Source: Diphasiastrum complanatum
Taxonomy: Eukaryota > Streptophyta > Lycopodiopsida > Lycopodiales > Lycopodiaceae
NCBI GenBank assembly: GCA_029204225.1
Contig: CM055094.1
Span: 21,626,346 to 21,690,345 of the forward strand
Direction: 5' to 3'
Length of the DNA: 64,000 nucleotides
The position numbers and the translations under genes were made by a program. This document shows, in pieces, positions 23,451 to 34,959 of this stretch. The notes beneath the pieces are model-generated. The model was not told the DNA's origin and made no database searches. It worked only from the letters and a program-made list of their open reading frames with translations. Position 1 is the first letter of the stretch; each line of letters opens with the position of its first letter.

Positions 23451-24665
23451 TATTAGAAGCATTCAATCTATCATGTGAATCCAAAACATATGCATTCATT
23501 GATCTCGACTGCCTCCTCCTTGATCTCGACTTCGCAAGGATATAGGATTCACCTAACCTGAACCAAAAGAATCATTGTGCACATAAATATGCCTCTTCAA
23601 ATCATTCCTACAAGATCAGTTGAATCATCATGCAATAATGAATCCAAATATCTCACAAATCAAGCAAAAGTGAACACAAACTTGACTAGAATTGCATTCA
23701 CTTGATGAGCACTTGTCAAAAACTTTGGGTTGACCCTAAAATTTAATTTCTAAGATCTCAATAAGTGTAAGAACTAACTATTATAGTACCAAAGATAAGG
23801 ATCGTTCCTTTTGATTGATTGAAAACTACGTGGCAGACCTACGTGGTAGACCTATGTCCCTTTGTGTGAATATTTTCTAGATCCAAACATCTAGTGTGTG
23901 GCTATTAGGCTAGAGATAGCATGATATATTTATCTCAACATCAATTGGAGCGAGCTTCCGATCCACTTGAACACGAAACTTACAAGACTATTTGCTTCAT
24001 GATGTAAATGTGAATCCAACTTATCAACAATGTGATTCCCTAGTGCACAATGTATCACTATTATCACGTGGCAGAAAGTGATTCACTTTTGTGCATATGT
24101 TCCATAGAGATGTGAGACACTTTACCGCAAATAGGCTTGAAAAAATTGGAAGGTAATTTGGTTGTACAAGAAGCAAGCGTTAAAGATTGTGCTCTCTTTC
24201 TCTTACCTTAAATGGCGCAAAAAAGCTACTAGAATATCGAACCAATAATATCACAAGCTACATTCAAATGTGCTAAGATAACACGAAAGTGCAGCACAAT
24301 TTGCTTATGATAGGCTACTTGCAAATGATCATAATCATGGTGAGCTGCAAACTCGATCTTTGCCATTAGAAATTAGCCTACACTTGGTATAAATAGCATC
24401 ATTTTCACCAAAAAGAAACTTTCAGAGGAAGTTGATTTGTAGAAAAACTAGAATTTCAACCTCATAAAACTCTTTAAGAATCTAGGTCCTTAATTTTGTC
24501 ATTTCGTGTAGCTATGTATGTAAGCAAATGTTGCAGAACATAACAAAAAGTCACAATATCATGCTTTACTGCCATGCTGCCATGCATGCTTTTAGGAAAT
24601 GCAAACAAACTCTGATGGGAGAAGATTTGATGTTAACACTTCCTTCTTCAGGCATGGAAATGGAA
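23451..24665. repeat. Copia 5' flank and intergenic block
   Basis: Starts with about 70 bases of antisense copia gag start, then the copia flank, then the ~175-bp module (23857-24028), then the block ending in the leader. A TTGGTATAAATAGC near 24385 could be a TATA box. No gene. Confidence 0.65.
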
Positions 24666-24669
24666 TTCA

Positions 24670-25264
24670 GAAGCTTTGAAAAGCTTTAGCTTCAAAGGAC
24701 TGATTTTCCATCTTTTAGTGGCGATCTATCATTTGCTGCGACCATGCTTGATTACTCCTTCACATCCTTGGAAACCATCTACATACGGCCACCATGGATC
24801 CAGAGCATCATCATCATCCATTTTCAAAAACCCTAAGCTGTCGAGACCTGCTACATTACACAAAAATCGTCACATCTAGCACGAGCCAAATGCTGAGGGG
24901 TAGTGCTACTGGAGCTTGTCAAAACCACACATTCAACACCGATTTGGGCTGAAAGCTCTCTACTAGTATGTTATCGCGAAGAAACATCATCGTTTTCACA
25001 TCCTATCAGAGAGACATTGCTACAAATTCTTCCACAAATTTCTAGTCTACATACACTGCCGAGCAATACTCTACATACACTGCTCATAGAGCCGAGCCCC
25101 CATACTCTGCAATCATCGTGGACCGAGCCGAGCGTCCATACTATGCATTCACTGTGGACCAAGCTGAGCGTCCATACTTTGCATACAAAGTTGACTGAGC
25201 CGAGTCCATCAAAAGTCGACCGATCCGAAGCCCTCCACAGTCGATCGAGCCGAGACTCCACTTG
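24670..25264 (+). repeat. Leader block with 36-bp repeats
   Basis: Three 36-bp units around 25090-25197. Fused at CACTTGT (about 25265) to the gypsy linker, as at 10376 and 47571. Confidence 0.65.
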
Positions 25265-25800
25265 TAAATAGATTTAGAAAACCATACTATGGTATTTAAA
25301 GATAAGTTTGACCAGATAGTCACTATTTATGGGGAGACTGATGTACTCCCATCATCGATGGTTTGCTCGGCGGAAGTTATGGAAAAACTACATGATTCTA
25401 AGTGTGAGCTTTTTCATCTTGTTTTGAAATCTCGTATGCATTGTGATGTGAATGATGATGTGAATGTGTTAACATGCTTTAACACCAAAAATTAGCATCA
25501 AGAACAGCTTTCAATGCAAGATTTAAAACAAGAGTTCAATGATGTTTTTCCTAAATAGGTAAGATTTTCTGAGGTACATACTTCTAATTATATTGCAGTC
25601 CATTTTAAGCACATAATCAAATTTCTCCGAAATGAAATCTTTGAAATGTTTCAGAAAAGAGCAAGAACATAAAGATAGATTTTCAATTTCAAAATTGCAC
25701 AAAACATCAAACCAAAAGTACCATTCACTTTTGATGTTAGGTAAGTATGACCAAGCAAACACAATATCATGGAAGGACTTGTGTATATAAGGCCAAAGAT
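25265..25800 (+). mobile_element. Ty3/gypsy linker fragment
   Basis: The frame 25289-25495 reads MVFKDKFDQIVTIYGETDVL and on to CFNTKN. Downstream sequence leads into the TATATAA at 25794-25800. Only the segment between protease and RT is represented. Confidence 0.6.
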
Positions 25801-26419
25801 CTGTAATAAAATACAAGTATAAAAGTGTCTCACATGAATGCTCTCAAACATTCTATTACAATAGCGTAAATGTAAAAATATCTTTGCCTTGTCCTTGTGC
25901 GTGCTGAGTTGTAGTCGATCCACCGTATTCCTAGTGAGAGTTCTTCTATGCAGATCCTTAACATCCTGCGAGCCAGTTAATCCCTGTAAATGTTTAGTCT
26001 TTTAGCCGGTAAGTCTTCTTTTGAACCACTCCCTTGTCCTTTCTTTCCTTTACATCATGTATACTTTTTTCTTTTTCCCATACTTTGTCCAGAAACCACC
26101 AAACTAGGGTTGTTTAGGTTGAAAGAACCAGGCCGTTCATTTGAGTTTTGAAAGAATTTATCTTGGACAGCAAAAAAATTTGGTCTTTTGAGGAGACGTT
26201 CAATCTCTCTGATGTTTTCAGCATCTCCTAAGTTGGCTAGGAGTTTAGCAGAAGGGTTTGCAGCAAATCAATCATGTGCTGGCGTAAAAAGAGAAAAGTA
26301 GGTGTGACTTGACAACATCTCTGGCGAGCTTGTGTAGCCAAAGAAAAAAGCCATTTATCTGTTTTTGGAAGAATGCACTAGGGAAGAATTTACTAAGATT
26401 GTTCATCATGAAACACGAT
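25794..26419 (+). promoter_or_regulatory. LTR-like block with TATA box and poly-A signal
   Basis: TATATAA at 25794-25800 and AATAAA at 25805-25810, followed by a conserved 600-bp stretch that ends where the AT-rich module begins. Position downstream of gypsy-derived sequence suggests LTR origin; a partner LTR is not found. Confidence 0.4.
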
Positions 26420-27250
26420 GACCCCAAAAAAAAAGAAATGACATGGAGACCCATTTTTTTTAGTCGTTTTTTTTTTTAATTTTATAAAAAAAATATCCAT
26501 ATTCAAAATGCTTCAAATAAAGATATTGTAATGCTAAAAAAAAAGTTGTATTTTGCAAGAAAATTAATCAACCTACTAAAATTTTGTTAATAGATTTTTG
26601 TTAATAATTGCGAATTAGCTTATATAAAATAATAATACTATTCAAAATAAAATCATTGGACACAACCATTAGAATAACTAAAAAAAACCTTTTTGCTTAT
26701 TAAAACAAAAGTTTTCAATATTTTTTTAAAAATTTTAAAAGTGTTTTAAATTACAATTCTTGTATCAAGAAAAATATTTTTTAAATTATGACAAAATTTT
26801 AATCAGTATTTAAATCTTTACTTATATTTAAACATTAAATGATTGCAAATGAAATTATTTCTAAAAACTTTTTATAAAAACACAACCAAAAATTAAAATA
26901 TTAAAAACTTGACAGTTCATTGCAATTTTAGTTTTGCTAATATTTAAATCATTAAAAAATTGCTAAATCTATATTTTTAATACAAACAAATCTAAAAACA
27001 TTAAATTAATCAAAAAGATTTTAATACACAATATTTCAAGAAATATAAACGCAATTGTTTTCTAAAATAAAAGAAAATTTATTACTCCCAGAAATCATCA
27101 AGATCATTTACATTTTTTGTTTTTTTGAGGGAGCCATTGCAGTGTCAATTGGCACCTCTTCCACAATTTCCTTGACAACTATAACCACATTTATCCTGAA
27201 CTAGGACATCAGCAAACTCCTCTTTATTACCCACTTTTCCACTAGTAGGA
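26420..27250. repeat. AT-rich module
   Basis: Direct counterpart of 15061-15925. It ends at GGAGGTTGG, immediately followed by the inverted copia LTR. Confidence 0.8.
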
Positions 27251-27253
27251 GGT

Positions 27254-27943
27254 TGGGGTTCTTTTTGATAAAAATACAGCAATATAAACCCATTTGATTC
27301 TAGAAATGATGGAGAAAGCACCTACTTAAAATCCAAACAAGATCTAGAAGCTAGATTACTAATCAATGCAGTGATTCCTAGTTTATCTTGGCTTGAACTC
27401 CATGAATTATCTCCAAAACTCTTCACACATGTGGATGTACGGCTTGCTGCTGCCTGCGTACTGTACCTGCAACTCCAATCTCATTCAATGATCATAAAAA
27501 ATCATAAGCCAATAGCATTCATCAGTCAAATCATAGACTCAAACTAGTCAAGAAGGAAAATCTCAATTTTGCTCATAATTGAATGGAAGTCCCATCACAT
27601 ATTCATACATGTAGAGCTCGAATTTGAGCGTATTACGGCTTCTATGTAATCATCACAACCTAACCCTAACATCCAACCTAAAGATCCAATTGATCCACCC
27701 TATTTAGGGTCGATACCTCGAGATCCAAAAACAATGCAAAATTGCTATTTTAAGCTCCTACTTTTTTTCTACCCTATCTATGCACTCTTTGGACACATTC
27801 CAAAGGTACCATTACAAAGCTAGGTTAATAATTTGACTTAGAATAAGGTATCCTATGCTTTTGGCATCTGTGACATCCCACATCATGGCCTCAAAGACAT
27901 TTACAAGTGGAATTTATGCAAACTAGCTTGTGTAAATTTAACA
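27254..27943 (-). mobile_element. Copia 3' LTR (minus strand)
   Basis: Begins (on the minus strand) with TGTTAAATTTACACAAG at 27943, next to the CTCCTCCTC complement of the polypurine tract. About 690 bp to a CA at 27254. The AT-rich module adjoins its end, as in the other two copies. Confidence 0.55.
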
Positions 27944-28985
27944 CTCCTCCTCACAACTAGTTTGAAGATAACAGAGAATTGCTATCAACCCTAGGGCTGA
28001 CCTTAACTTCACAAATGTAGCTCTTTGAAGTGGTTTAGTGAGGATATCAGCAACACATTCACTACTTGCCACATGCTCCAAAGATATCTCCTTAGATTGC
28101 ACCTTCTCTGACACAAAATGATGAGAGATCTCGATATGTTTTGGTCTTGCATGGAAGATTGGGCTGGTTGCAAGGTGTTGGACTGAAATGTTGTCATTGT
28201 AGAGAGTTGGAACATCATATAAACTTTGCTAAGGATCTTGGAAGTCCTGAGGCAAGCTCCTCCTTGCACATGATCTCCATGGATTTTGAGTTGATGTGGC
28301 CAAGTCTTTTGTGCCATAGAATATGGTTGGATAGCTTGGTCTCCTTGGCTAGCATCACAATATTAGCATCCACATAGGCATCTAGTTTGAACAATCTTCC
28401 AAACCTTATGCCTTAGCAATTGTCCTACACTAAGCAAGTTCTTAGTGATACTAGAAATGTAAAGTACTCCATCAATCTTCATTTTCCTTGAAAATCCCAA
28501 GCATAAAGGTATGGATCCTATTCCTTCTATCTTACAAGCATAATTATTTGCGATACAAATTGACTTGATAGGTCCTTCATAGGTAGATAAGGTTGAAAAA
28601 CACTCCCTCTTACTTGTCATGTGGGAGCTATCCCCACTATCTATCCACCAAGGGTCTTCACCTCTTATGCTTGAAGAAGAGAAACTTGGCATCATTACAA
28701 AATCTTCATGAGAGCTTTCCTCTTCCTCTTGACCAAGATTTGCTAGACTTTGAGTTTGCTTCTTCTTGAATAGATGCAAAATAGAAATGATTAAAAGACT
28801 AGATATCCCACTACCTAGGGACTTGATAAAGCCCAAAACTTGACCTCTCAATAAGATCCTACCCGATCTTTAGCCAAATCATATCTATTAATGTTAACAA
28901 AAATGGAAACTAGCTTGAATTTGCATAGAAATTGGATGTAGAACTGCCTCCTCCTTGATCTCGACTTCACAAGGATATAGGATTC
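27938..28985 (-). pseudogene. Internally deleted Ty1/copia element (second copy)
   Basis: Same two deletions as the 18.2 kb copy. The protease motif reads WIDSGDSSHM. An extra deletion after NLLSVGQLL removes DNGLIVEFATN and neighbours, so this copy joins to HKVWKIVQT. The RNase H tail runs to the TAA at 27938-27940. Confidence 0.8.
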
Positions 28986-29949
28986 ACCTAACCTGAACCA
29001 AAAGGAATCATATGCACATAAATATGCCTCTTCAAATAGTTTCTAATCAATCCAAACTATATCACAAATCAAGCAAAATTGAGCACAATCTTGACTAGAA
29101 TTGCATTCACTTGATGAGCACTTGTCAAAAACTTTGGGCTAACCCTAAAATTTAATTTCTAAGATCTCAATAAGTCTAAGAACTAACTATTACAGTACCA
29201 AAGATAAGGATCTACCTTCCTTTTGATTGATTGAAAACTACGTGGCAGACCTACGTGGTAGACCTGTGTCCCTTTGTGTGAATATTTTCTGGATCCAAAT
29301 ATCTAATCCAAATATCTAGTGTGTGGCTATTAGGCTAGAGATAGCATGATATATTAATCTCAACATCCATTGGAGTGAGCTTCCGATCCACTTGAACTCG
29401 AAACTTACAAGACTATTTTCTTCATGATATAATGTGAATCCAACTTATCAACAATGTGATTCCCTTAGTGCACAATGTATCACTATCATCACGTGGCAGA
29501 AAGTGATTCACTTTTGTGCATATGTTCCCTAGAGATGTGAGACACTTTACCACAAATAGGCTTGAAAAATTTGGAAGGTAATTTGGTTGTACAAGAAGCA
29601 AGCGTTAAAAAATAAAGGGGCCTAGACAAATTTTTTCAAGGCTATGTCCTTGGAGGTGGCCAATAATCAACTCCAAGCATCTACGATGAACTACAACAAC
29701 ACTTGGCTTAACACACAAGCTTCAAACTTTCAAGACTTCTTCAGGAACTACAAAGAACATGTTTAACCTTAAAGACAAGTGGATGCAAAAACATCAGTAT
29801 GTCTTGAAAACTTCCATACATGTGTATACATTGTTAATTTTAGAGCTTTAGGACTATGGCACATGCAAAGGGCGGCACCATTATGGTGCATTTAAGAGTA
29901 AAGGATCAAGCAAATACTTATAAAACTGGTATATGACACAATGATAAAT
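28986..29949. repeat. Copia 5' flank, shared module and spacer
   Basis: Contains the ~175-bp module (29268-29450, with an 18-bp internal duplication of ATCCAAATATCTA) and the block AAAGGGGCCTAGACAAATTT also at 51.9 kb. Nothing coding. Confidence 0.65.
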
Positions 29950-30768
29950 TCATGAGAACAAAAAAATGGGTCTATATGAGACAAGGTGTATATATTGCAA
30001 AAAGTGAAAAGGAAGGTCTCCCCTTTTATCATATTTGGACAGATGTGTACAACCGGTAATTGGGTTAAAGGTAATTGTAATATTCAGAAAGTTCACCAAA
30101 TTACATGTGTTGTCGTTTCCGTCTATCTCAAGGTATTCCAGGGGATAGATCCAAAAAGGATTGTCAGGTTTTCTTGGTTGAGTCTTGTCTAGGAAATGTC
30201 CAACCGTATGATTATTGATAAAGCATATATCGTCAATGTACCTGAACGAATATTTGAAGTCGTTTATAAATTTAATTTCCCCTAATCTTGCAAGCCCCTT
30301 AATAAACTGCATTTTTAAAAAAGAAAGGTGCCAATTACAAGACATTGGTGAATATGAAAAACCCATTGGTATTCCCCCGACCTGTCGCCAAGTATGATCC
30401 CCAAGTCTGATAATGCAATTGTCCATCAAATAGGAATTCCAAATGCATAAGGTATTCTTGCGGTCTATAGTACTCCATTCATATGAACCTGTATTTTACG
30501 AAACCCATTTAAAATTATTGGTTCCAGATATTTGTTTGTATTTGAGCAATTTGATTTTGGAAATTTTAAATGCCAAAAAAATCATTTCAGTCATAATAGT
30601 TTTCAAATCGTCAATCCCGTTCAAAGGAATATTGCTTTTTTGGGGGTAACCTAATTCTTTGCTTGCTGGTTTTTTGAGTTTGTAATGCAATTTCAGGCTG
30701 AAATTTTCAGCACACAAGGCTTGTAGGAGGGCGAGTTCCTGCATCCATCTAATGTGTGGTTTCGACAC
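29950..30768 (-). pseudogene. Penelope-like reverse transcriptase, near-complete core with one stop
   Basis: Minus strand: SKPHIRWMQELALLQALCAE, ELGYPQKSNIPLNGIDDLKT, a TAA near 30496-30498 (lysine in the 53.8 kb copy), then WRQVGGIPMGFSYSPMSCNW (motif B), YSFRYIDDICFINN (motif C with the catalytic Asp pair), FWIYPLEYLEID and KYDKRGDLPFHF. GIPMG/SP followed by YIDD fits Penelope-like RTs rather than LTR or LINE RTs; no GIY-YIG endonuclease is visible. The exact clade is not resolved. It lies right next to the TA repeat and the GCCACATGGC repeats. Confidence 0.75.
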
Positions 30769-30884
30769 ATTTTGGTGCTGGTTTTTTACATTTGATACTT
30801 GCTATTTTTTGTGTCTTGTAGGGCACATTTAGGGTTTGAAAAAGTTTATCTTCTTGGCTGGTTTTTATGGCAAGAGATTTGAGC

Positions 30885-31330
30885 CCACCTATATATATAT
30901 ATATATATATCTCTAGGTCCACTCAAGCCTACGTGGCACAGGGCCCAGTTGACTTGACATACAAGGTTATGGTAGGCCTACATGGCTTGCCACATGGCAA
31001 CCCTCAAGCCTGCATGATTTGCCATGTGGTAGACCTACGTGGCTTGCCATGTGGTAGTGTGCGATAGGCTTCGCAAATAGTAGACCACACGTAGGCAGAG
31101 CCTGGTTAGCTTGCCAGCCTATGATGGGCCTACGTGGCTTGCCACGTGGCTAGCCCCAAGCCTGCATGACTTGCCGCATGGCAGTGATACGTGACTTGAC
31201 ACGTGGGCACCTATGACAACATTGGTCAATCGCAGGCCTATGTGGCCTGCTACACAAGTCTATGGTAGGCCATGTGGTAAACCACACAAGCCTATGGTAG
31301 GACTATGTGGTTGTAGTTGTAGCCTCAACT
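30885..31330 (-). repeat. GCCATGTGGC palindromic tandem repeats plus (TA)n
   Basis: A (TA)n run at about 30891-30910 borders many copies of GCCACATGGC/GCCATGTGGT and CCTACGTGGCTTGCCA. It is the inverted version of 38430-38590 and 61790-61925. Each unit can form a short hairpin. Confidence 0.8.
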
Positions 31331-31389
31331 CGTCATATGTTGACCTTTCTGAAATCCCTGGAATCATCGGCCATTGTACAATCCCCGGG

Positions 31390-31810
31390 AATGGACTTAT
31401 ATAGGAGGAAACAGTTGGCACGAGTGATTTCCAGCGACACGTGGCCCAGTCAGTAGCTGACATGTGGAACCACACATTTGTATACGCATGTGTGAAACTG
31501 CACGTCTAGATCAACACGTGTGGGATCCCATATGGGGACACGTGGCCGAATGGATCAGCGACATGTGTTCTTGCACGTATCGGCTCGCACGTGTGGTCAC
31601 ATGGCCCAATCAGTAACTGACGTGTGGGACCACACTTCTGTATCCGCACGTGTGAAACTTGCACATGTGGCCATGTGGTCGAATGGTTTGGTGACGTGTG
31701 TTCTGGCACGTGTTAGCTCGCACGTGTGGGCACATGGCCGAATGGAAGACTGACGTGTATTGTAGCACGTGTGGTCTCACACGTGTGGATGGTTGTATTA
31801 CGCGCCATAG
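31390..31810 (-). promoter_or_regulatory. G-box-type ACGTG array with TATA box
   Basis: At least a dozen ACGTG or CACGTG cores alternate with CATGTGG motifs. On the minus strand a TATATAA follows (about 31391-31398), then CCATTCCCGGGGATTGTA, as in the H3-like promoters. Here the sequence after that point is different and no H3-like gene follows; a short frame MADDSRDFRKVNI is all that is seen. Confidence 0.65.
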
Positions 31811-31887
31811 ATCTGATCCGTTGTTGGATCGACGAGTGTACGGCTTGGGTTTTATTGGTTTTAGCTATATAAATGTTGTTTGATCAG

Positions 31888-32202
31888 TTAAAACATTTCG
31901 CTAAGTTTTGGATTTTCACTCCTTGTAGCTCTTGGTGTGTGAACCAAATGCCATTCCACCTTAAAATCACCTATTCTAGGAACATTGAGTGGTGTGTCGC
32001 TCATATGATTCTTAATTATCTCTAGATATTCTGTTTTACTAAAAATCCAAAATAGAATTTCATGATTTCTTTAAAACCTGTTTGAAACTTGTTTCCTGTC
32101 TTTTGTCCTTTGGTGAGCTGGTAAGGTAGTTCCTTTCAGATTTTTTCTTGACGGTGGAGCATATTTTGTGGGAAGATCAATATGGAGATGATATTTAGAC
32201 AT
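31888..32202 (-). pseudogene. Internally deleted copy of the unknown multi-exon gene
   Basis: Begins MSKYHLHID like the 58.9 kb gene, runs to HQRTKD, and then jumps to the 3' end of the last intron and the last exon (HEILFWIFSKTEYLEIIKN, stop at 31888-31890). The 1.3 kb between these points in the full copy is gone. A TAA at the junction breaks the frame. ATG to stop happens to be a multiple of three. Confidence 0.6.
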
Positions 32203-32279
32203 CTTAATAATCGATAGATTAATCTAGTAGAAAACCAACTTGTTATATATCTTGTAAGCGATTAAAACTCGTCTTAATT

Positions 32280-32875
32280 ATAAAAAAAAATTAATTGGAA
32301 AAGTTTGAAATGACCTTGGCACTCTTTTTGATCCATCGCACTCCAAGTTTCTTGCTTTATATGCAAAATCAAAGCTTTGCAGTTATGAGCAAAATTAGCA
32401 AAATATTTTTTCAATAGATGTGTGTTGAAATTGCAAATTTCTGAATTGCAAAACTTTGAAATAAACTTGCCGCTCCATTTGAAACAATACACTTCGTATT
32501 TTCTGAATTTCAAGATTCACGTTGGCACTCATTGTGATCCAAAATATTCAAAGTTTCTTGCCATGATTTTCAGATCGATAAGACTGTTTTTCTTTTATGT
32601 GAACGCTTTGAGTAGTTGGAAAGAAAACTTTGATGTGCAATACGATTTGCATTTACATGAGAAGTTATGTTAGTTAATGGTAGAAAATAGAATCCTGAAG
32701 TATGGACCCCACGCATTGCGGCTATCCAACTTCCAGTTAACTACATACGTTACTAGTGAGGTCAAGCTCTATATCATCTGAGTCTGTTTCATCTGATGAA
32801 GCATGACGCTTCCCTCATATCTTGGTCCTTTGCCTGGATTGTTGTGTTGGGGGTGCTTGGACCAGTGTTATCTTA
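32280..32875 (-). repeat. Spacer with GGATCA repeats and ORF1 tail
   Basis: Inverted counterpart of 52676-53290. The part 32750-32875 encodes the ORF1 C-terminal tail (QQSRQRTKI..HASSDETDSD) with one in-frame TGA. The rest is non-coding; ORFs on both strands there are shadows of the internal repeat. Confidence 0.6.
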
Positions 32876-33189
32876 GCACATTTGAATGTAGCTTGTGATA
32901 TTATTGGTTCGATATTCTAGTAGCTTTTTTGCACCATTTAAGAAGAGAAAGAGAGCACAATCAAATAATGATGCAATAGGTCCTAGAAAAATGTAAATTT
33001 GTTGTTCCGGTATCTCCAATTTCTAGGAATTGGGGCATGAAGACAATCCGGCTCGAATCATGCACAGAAAAATTGATGAGTGTTTGTCATCTTGTTTGCA
33101 TGTATGTGATGATTTTTGTTGTTTAATTATATCGATGTCGATTGAAACTATGATAGCTTCGTGGTTGTCATTCGTAATATTAAAAGTTA
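32876..33189. repeat. Intergenic repeat
   Basis: Matches about 52380-52680 in inverse and carries the GATTGTGCTCTCTTTCTCTT flank used by leader blocks. No gene. Confidence 0.5.
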
Positions 33190-33482
33190 TTAAAACTTGC
33201 TTAGTGTAGGGCAATTGCCTGACAATGGTTTGATTGTGGAGTTCGCCACAAATACATGTAACATCAAGAAGGATGACAAGATCGTTGCTAAAGGGGTGAT
33301 GATCTCCACACAACCCGACCTCACTCTTCAAAAGGTGATCGGTCATCTTCTTCAGGAAGAAATGTGAAGAAAGAGCAACGGCCTGTCCATCAAAGACAAA
33401 TCCATGGCACTGTACACCAAGAAGAAAGACTATTCCAAGGGCAAGAATCAAGTGCAGCAGCAATAGCAGAAGCTTCACACTC
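33190..33482 (+). pseudogene. Chimeric copia fragment
   Basis: Plus strand: NLLSVGQLPDNGLIVEFATN, then the same fusion to VMISTQPDLTLQKVIGHLLQ and KKDYSKGKNQVQQQ seen at 7.9 and 11.3 kb. A TGA and a TAG interrupt it. It meets antisense ORF1 at the same boundary. Confidence 0.7.
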
Positions 33483-34221
33483 AAGGTGAGAATAGTGGAT
33501 CGCTGGTTCCGAGGGAGTCTCCCAAGCTTTTATCTGCTAGTATCAACTGGTCTCGAACTCGAGGTCGGTGGCTCAACTGCTTCAAAGTGACATCTATCAG
33601 AAGATAGCCTAATAATGTGCAGGTTTGCTTGTTCTTGATATAGTCATGGTCGGAAGCAAACTGGGCCCAGTCATAAAGGTTCTCATTGTGTAGTCTAGAA
33701 TCAGCCATCATGTGGAATAGTTTCATGGGGATACGCATGATCTTGGACCTATAGCTTTATGTATATTGCGCTAGATAGGCACATGGAGCAGCTAAGGGCT
33801 TATCATTTATGACCTCAATACGGTAACCATTTTTTTTTTTTGCATTTGTCTGCTAAGGGGTCTATGTATTTGAAGTATGCTATGCATTCAATTTTTTTGA
33901 GGGTCCTACTAACTGTGTTTGGTCCCCTAGAAAAGCCAAATGTATTCAGGTCAGCTCCAGAAATAGGGATAATATAAACAAAATTTTGGCTAGGAGGTAA
34001 CATGAACTAGAAAATCTGTCGGTGGGGTTATAAGCAATATGCAATCGAAATGGGCTCTGATAACCACTGATCAAAAGAGGAAGTTGGAACTCTATGTGGC
34101 TCAGGAACTAGTGTGCCTCCTGGTACCAAGTGTTCATCTCATAGATATCGAGGCTTTCCATGGTGATTTCAATTCTGTCTAGAGTTGGGTCATCAGAACT
34201 GGAAGATGTTGTGGCAGACAT
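33481..34221 (-). pseudogene. Unknown gag-like ORF1, inverted copy
   Basis: Counterpart of 7120-7863: MSATTSSSSDDPTL, TAG after WYQEAH, frame change, PPSQNFVYIIPISGADLN, then RIPMKLFHMMADSRLHNENL. An A-rich run (33828-33840 on the plus strand as T) breaks the frame, and the YTQRYRSK region is damaged. Confidence 0.5.
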
Positions 34222-34860
34222 GTTCTGGACTCGGTTGAGGACTCTGTTGAAGGTTCGGCTCTGGTAACAGACAAGTGGAGTCTCGGCTAGGTCGACTGTG
34301 GAGGGCTTCGGATCGGTCGACTTTTGATGGACTCGTCTCGATCAACTTTGTATGCAGAGTATGGACGCTCAGCTCGGTCCATAGTGAATGCAGAGTATGG
34401 GGAATCGGCTCTATGAGCAGTGTATGTAGAGTATTGCTCGGCAGTGTATGGAGACTAGAAATTTGTGGAAAAATTTGGAGCAATGTCGTTCTGATAGGAT
34501 GTGGAAATGATGATGTTTCTTTGTAGTAACGTACTAGTAGCGAGCTTTCAACCCAAATCGGTGCTGAATGTGGGGTTTTGACAAGCTTCAAGAGCACTAC
34601 CCCTCAGCATTTGGCTCGTGATAGATGTGATGATTTTTGTGTAATGTAGCAGATCTCGGCAGCTGAGGGTTTTTGAAAATGGATGATGATGGCGCTCCGG
34701 ATCCATGGTGGACGTATGTAGATGGTGTCCAAGGATGTGAAGGAGTAATCAAGCACTATCGTAGCAAATGATAGATCGCCACTAAAAGATGGAGAATCGA
34801 TCCTTTGAAGTTATAGCTTTTCAAGGCTTCTGAATTTCATTTCCATGCCTAAAGAAGGAA
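34222..34860 (-). repeat. Leader block, inverted
   Basis: Two 36-bp units (about 34330-34410), as in the 6.5 kb copy, directly upstream of inverted ORF1. Confidence 0.65.
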
Positions 34861-34959
34861 GTGCCAGCATCAAATCTTCTCCCATCAGAGTTTGTTTTCA
34901 TTTCCTAAAAAGCATGCATGGCAGCATGGCAGTAAAGCGTGATATTGTGATTTTTTGTA

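Noticed and set aside
30800-31400. CRISPR-like or satellite array
   Set aside because: Units are irregular in length and spacing with no constant spacers; a plant context also argues against CRISPR.
31520-31753. ORF MGSHMGTRGRMDQRHVFLHV and its antisense
   Set aside because: Translation of the ACGTG array; cysteine/histidine content is a by-product of the motif.
32274-32673. ORFs on both strands (MKFRKYEVYCFKW, MLKLQISELQNF)
   Set aside because: Low-complexity AT-rich spacer with internal repeats; frames differ between copies.
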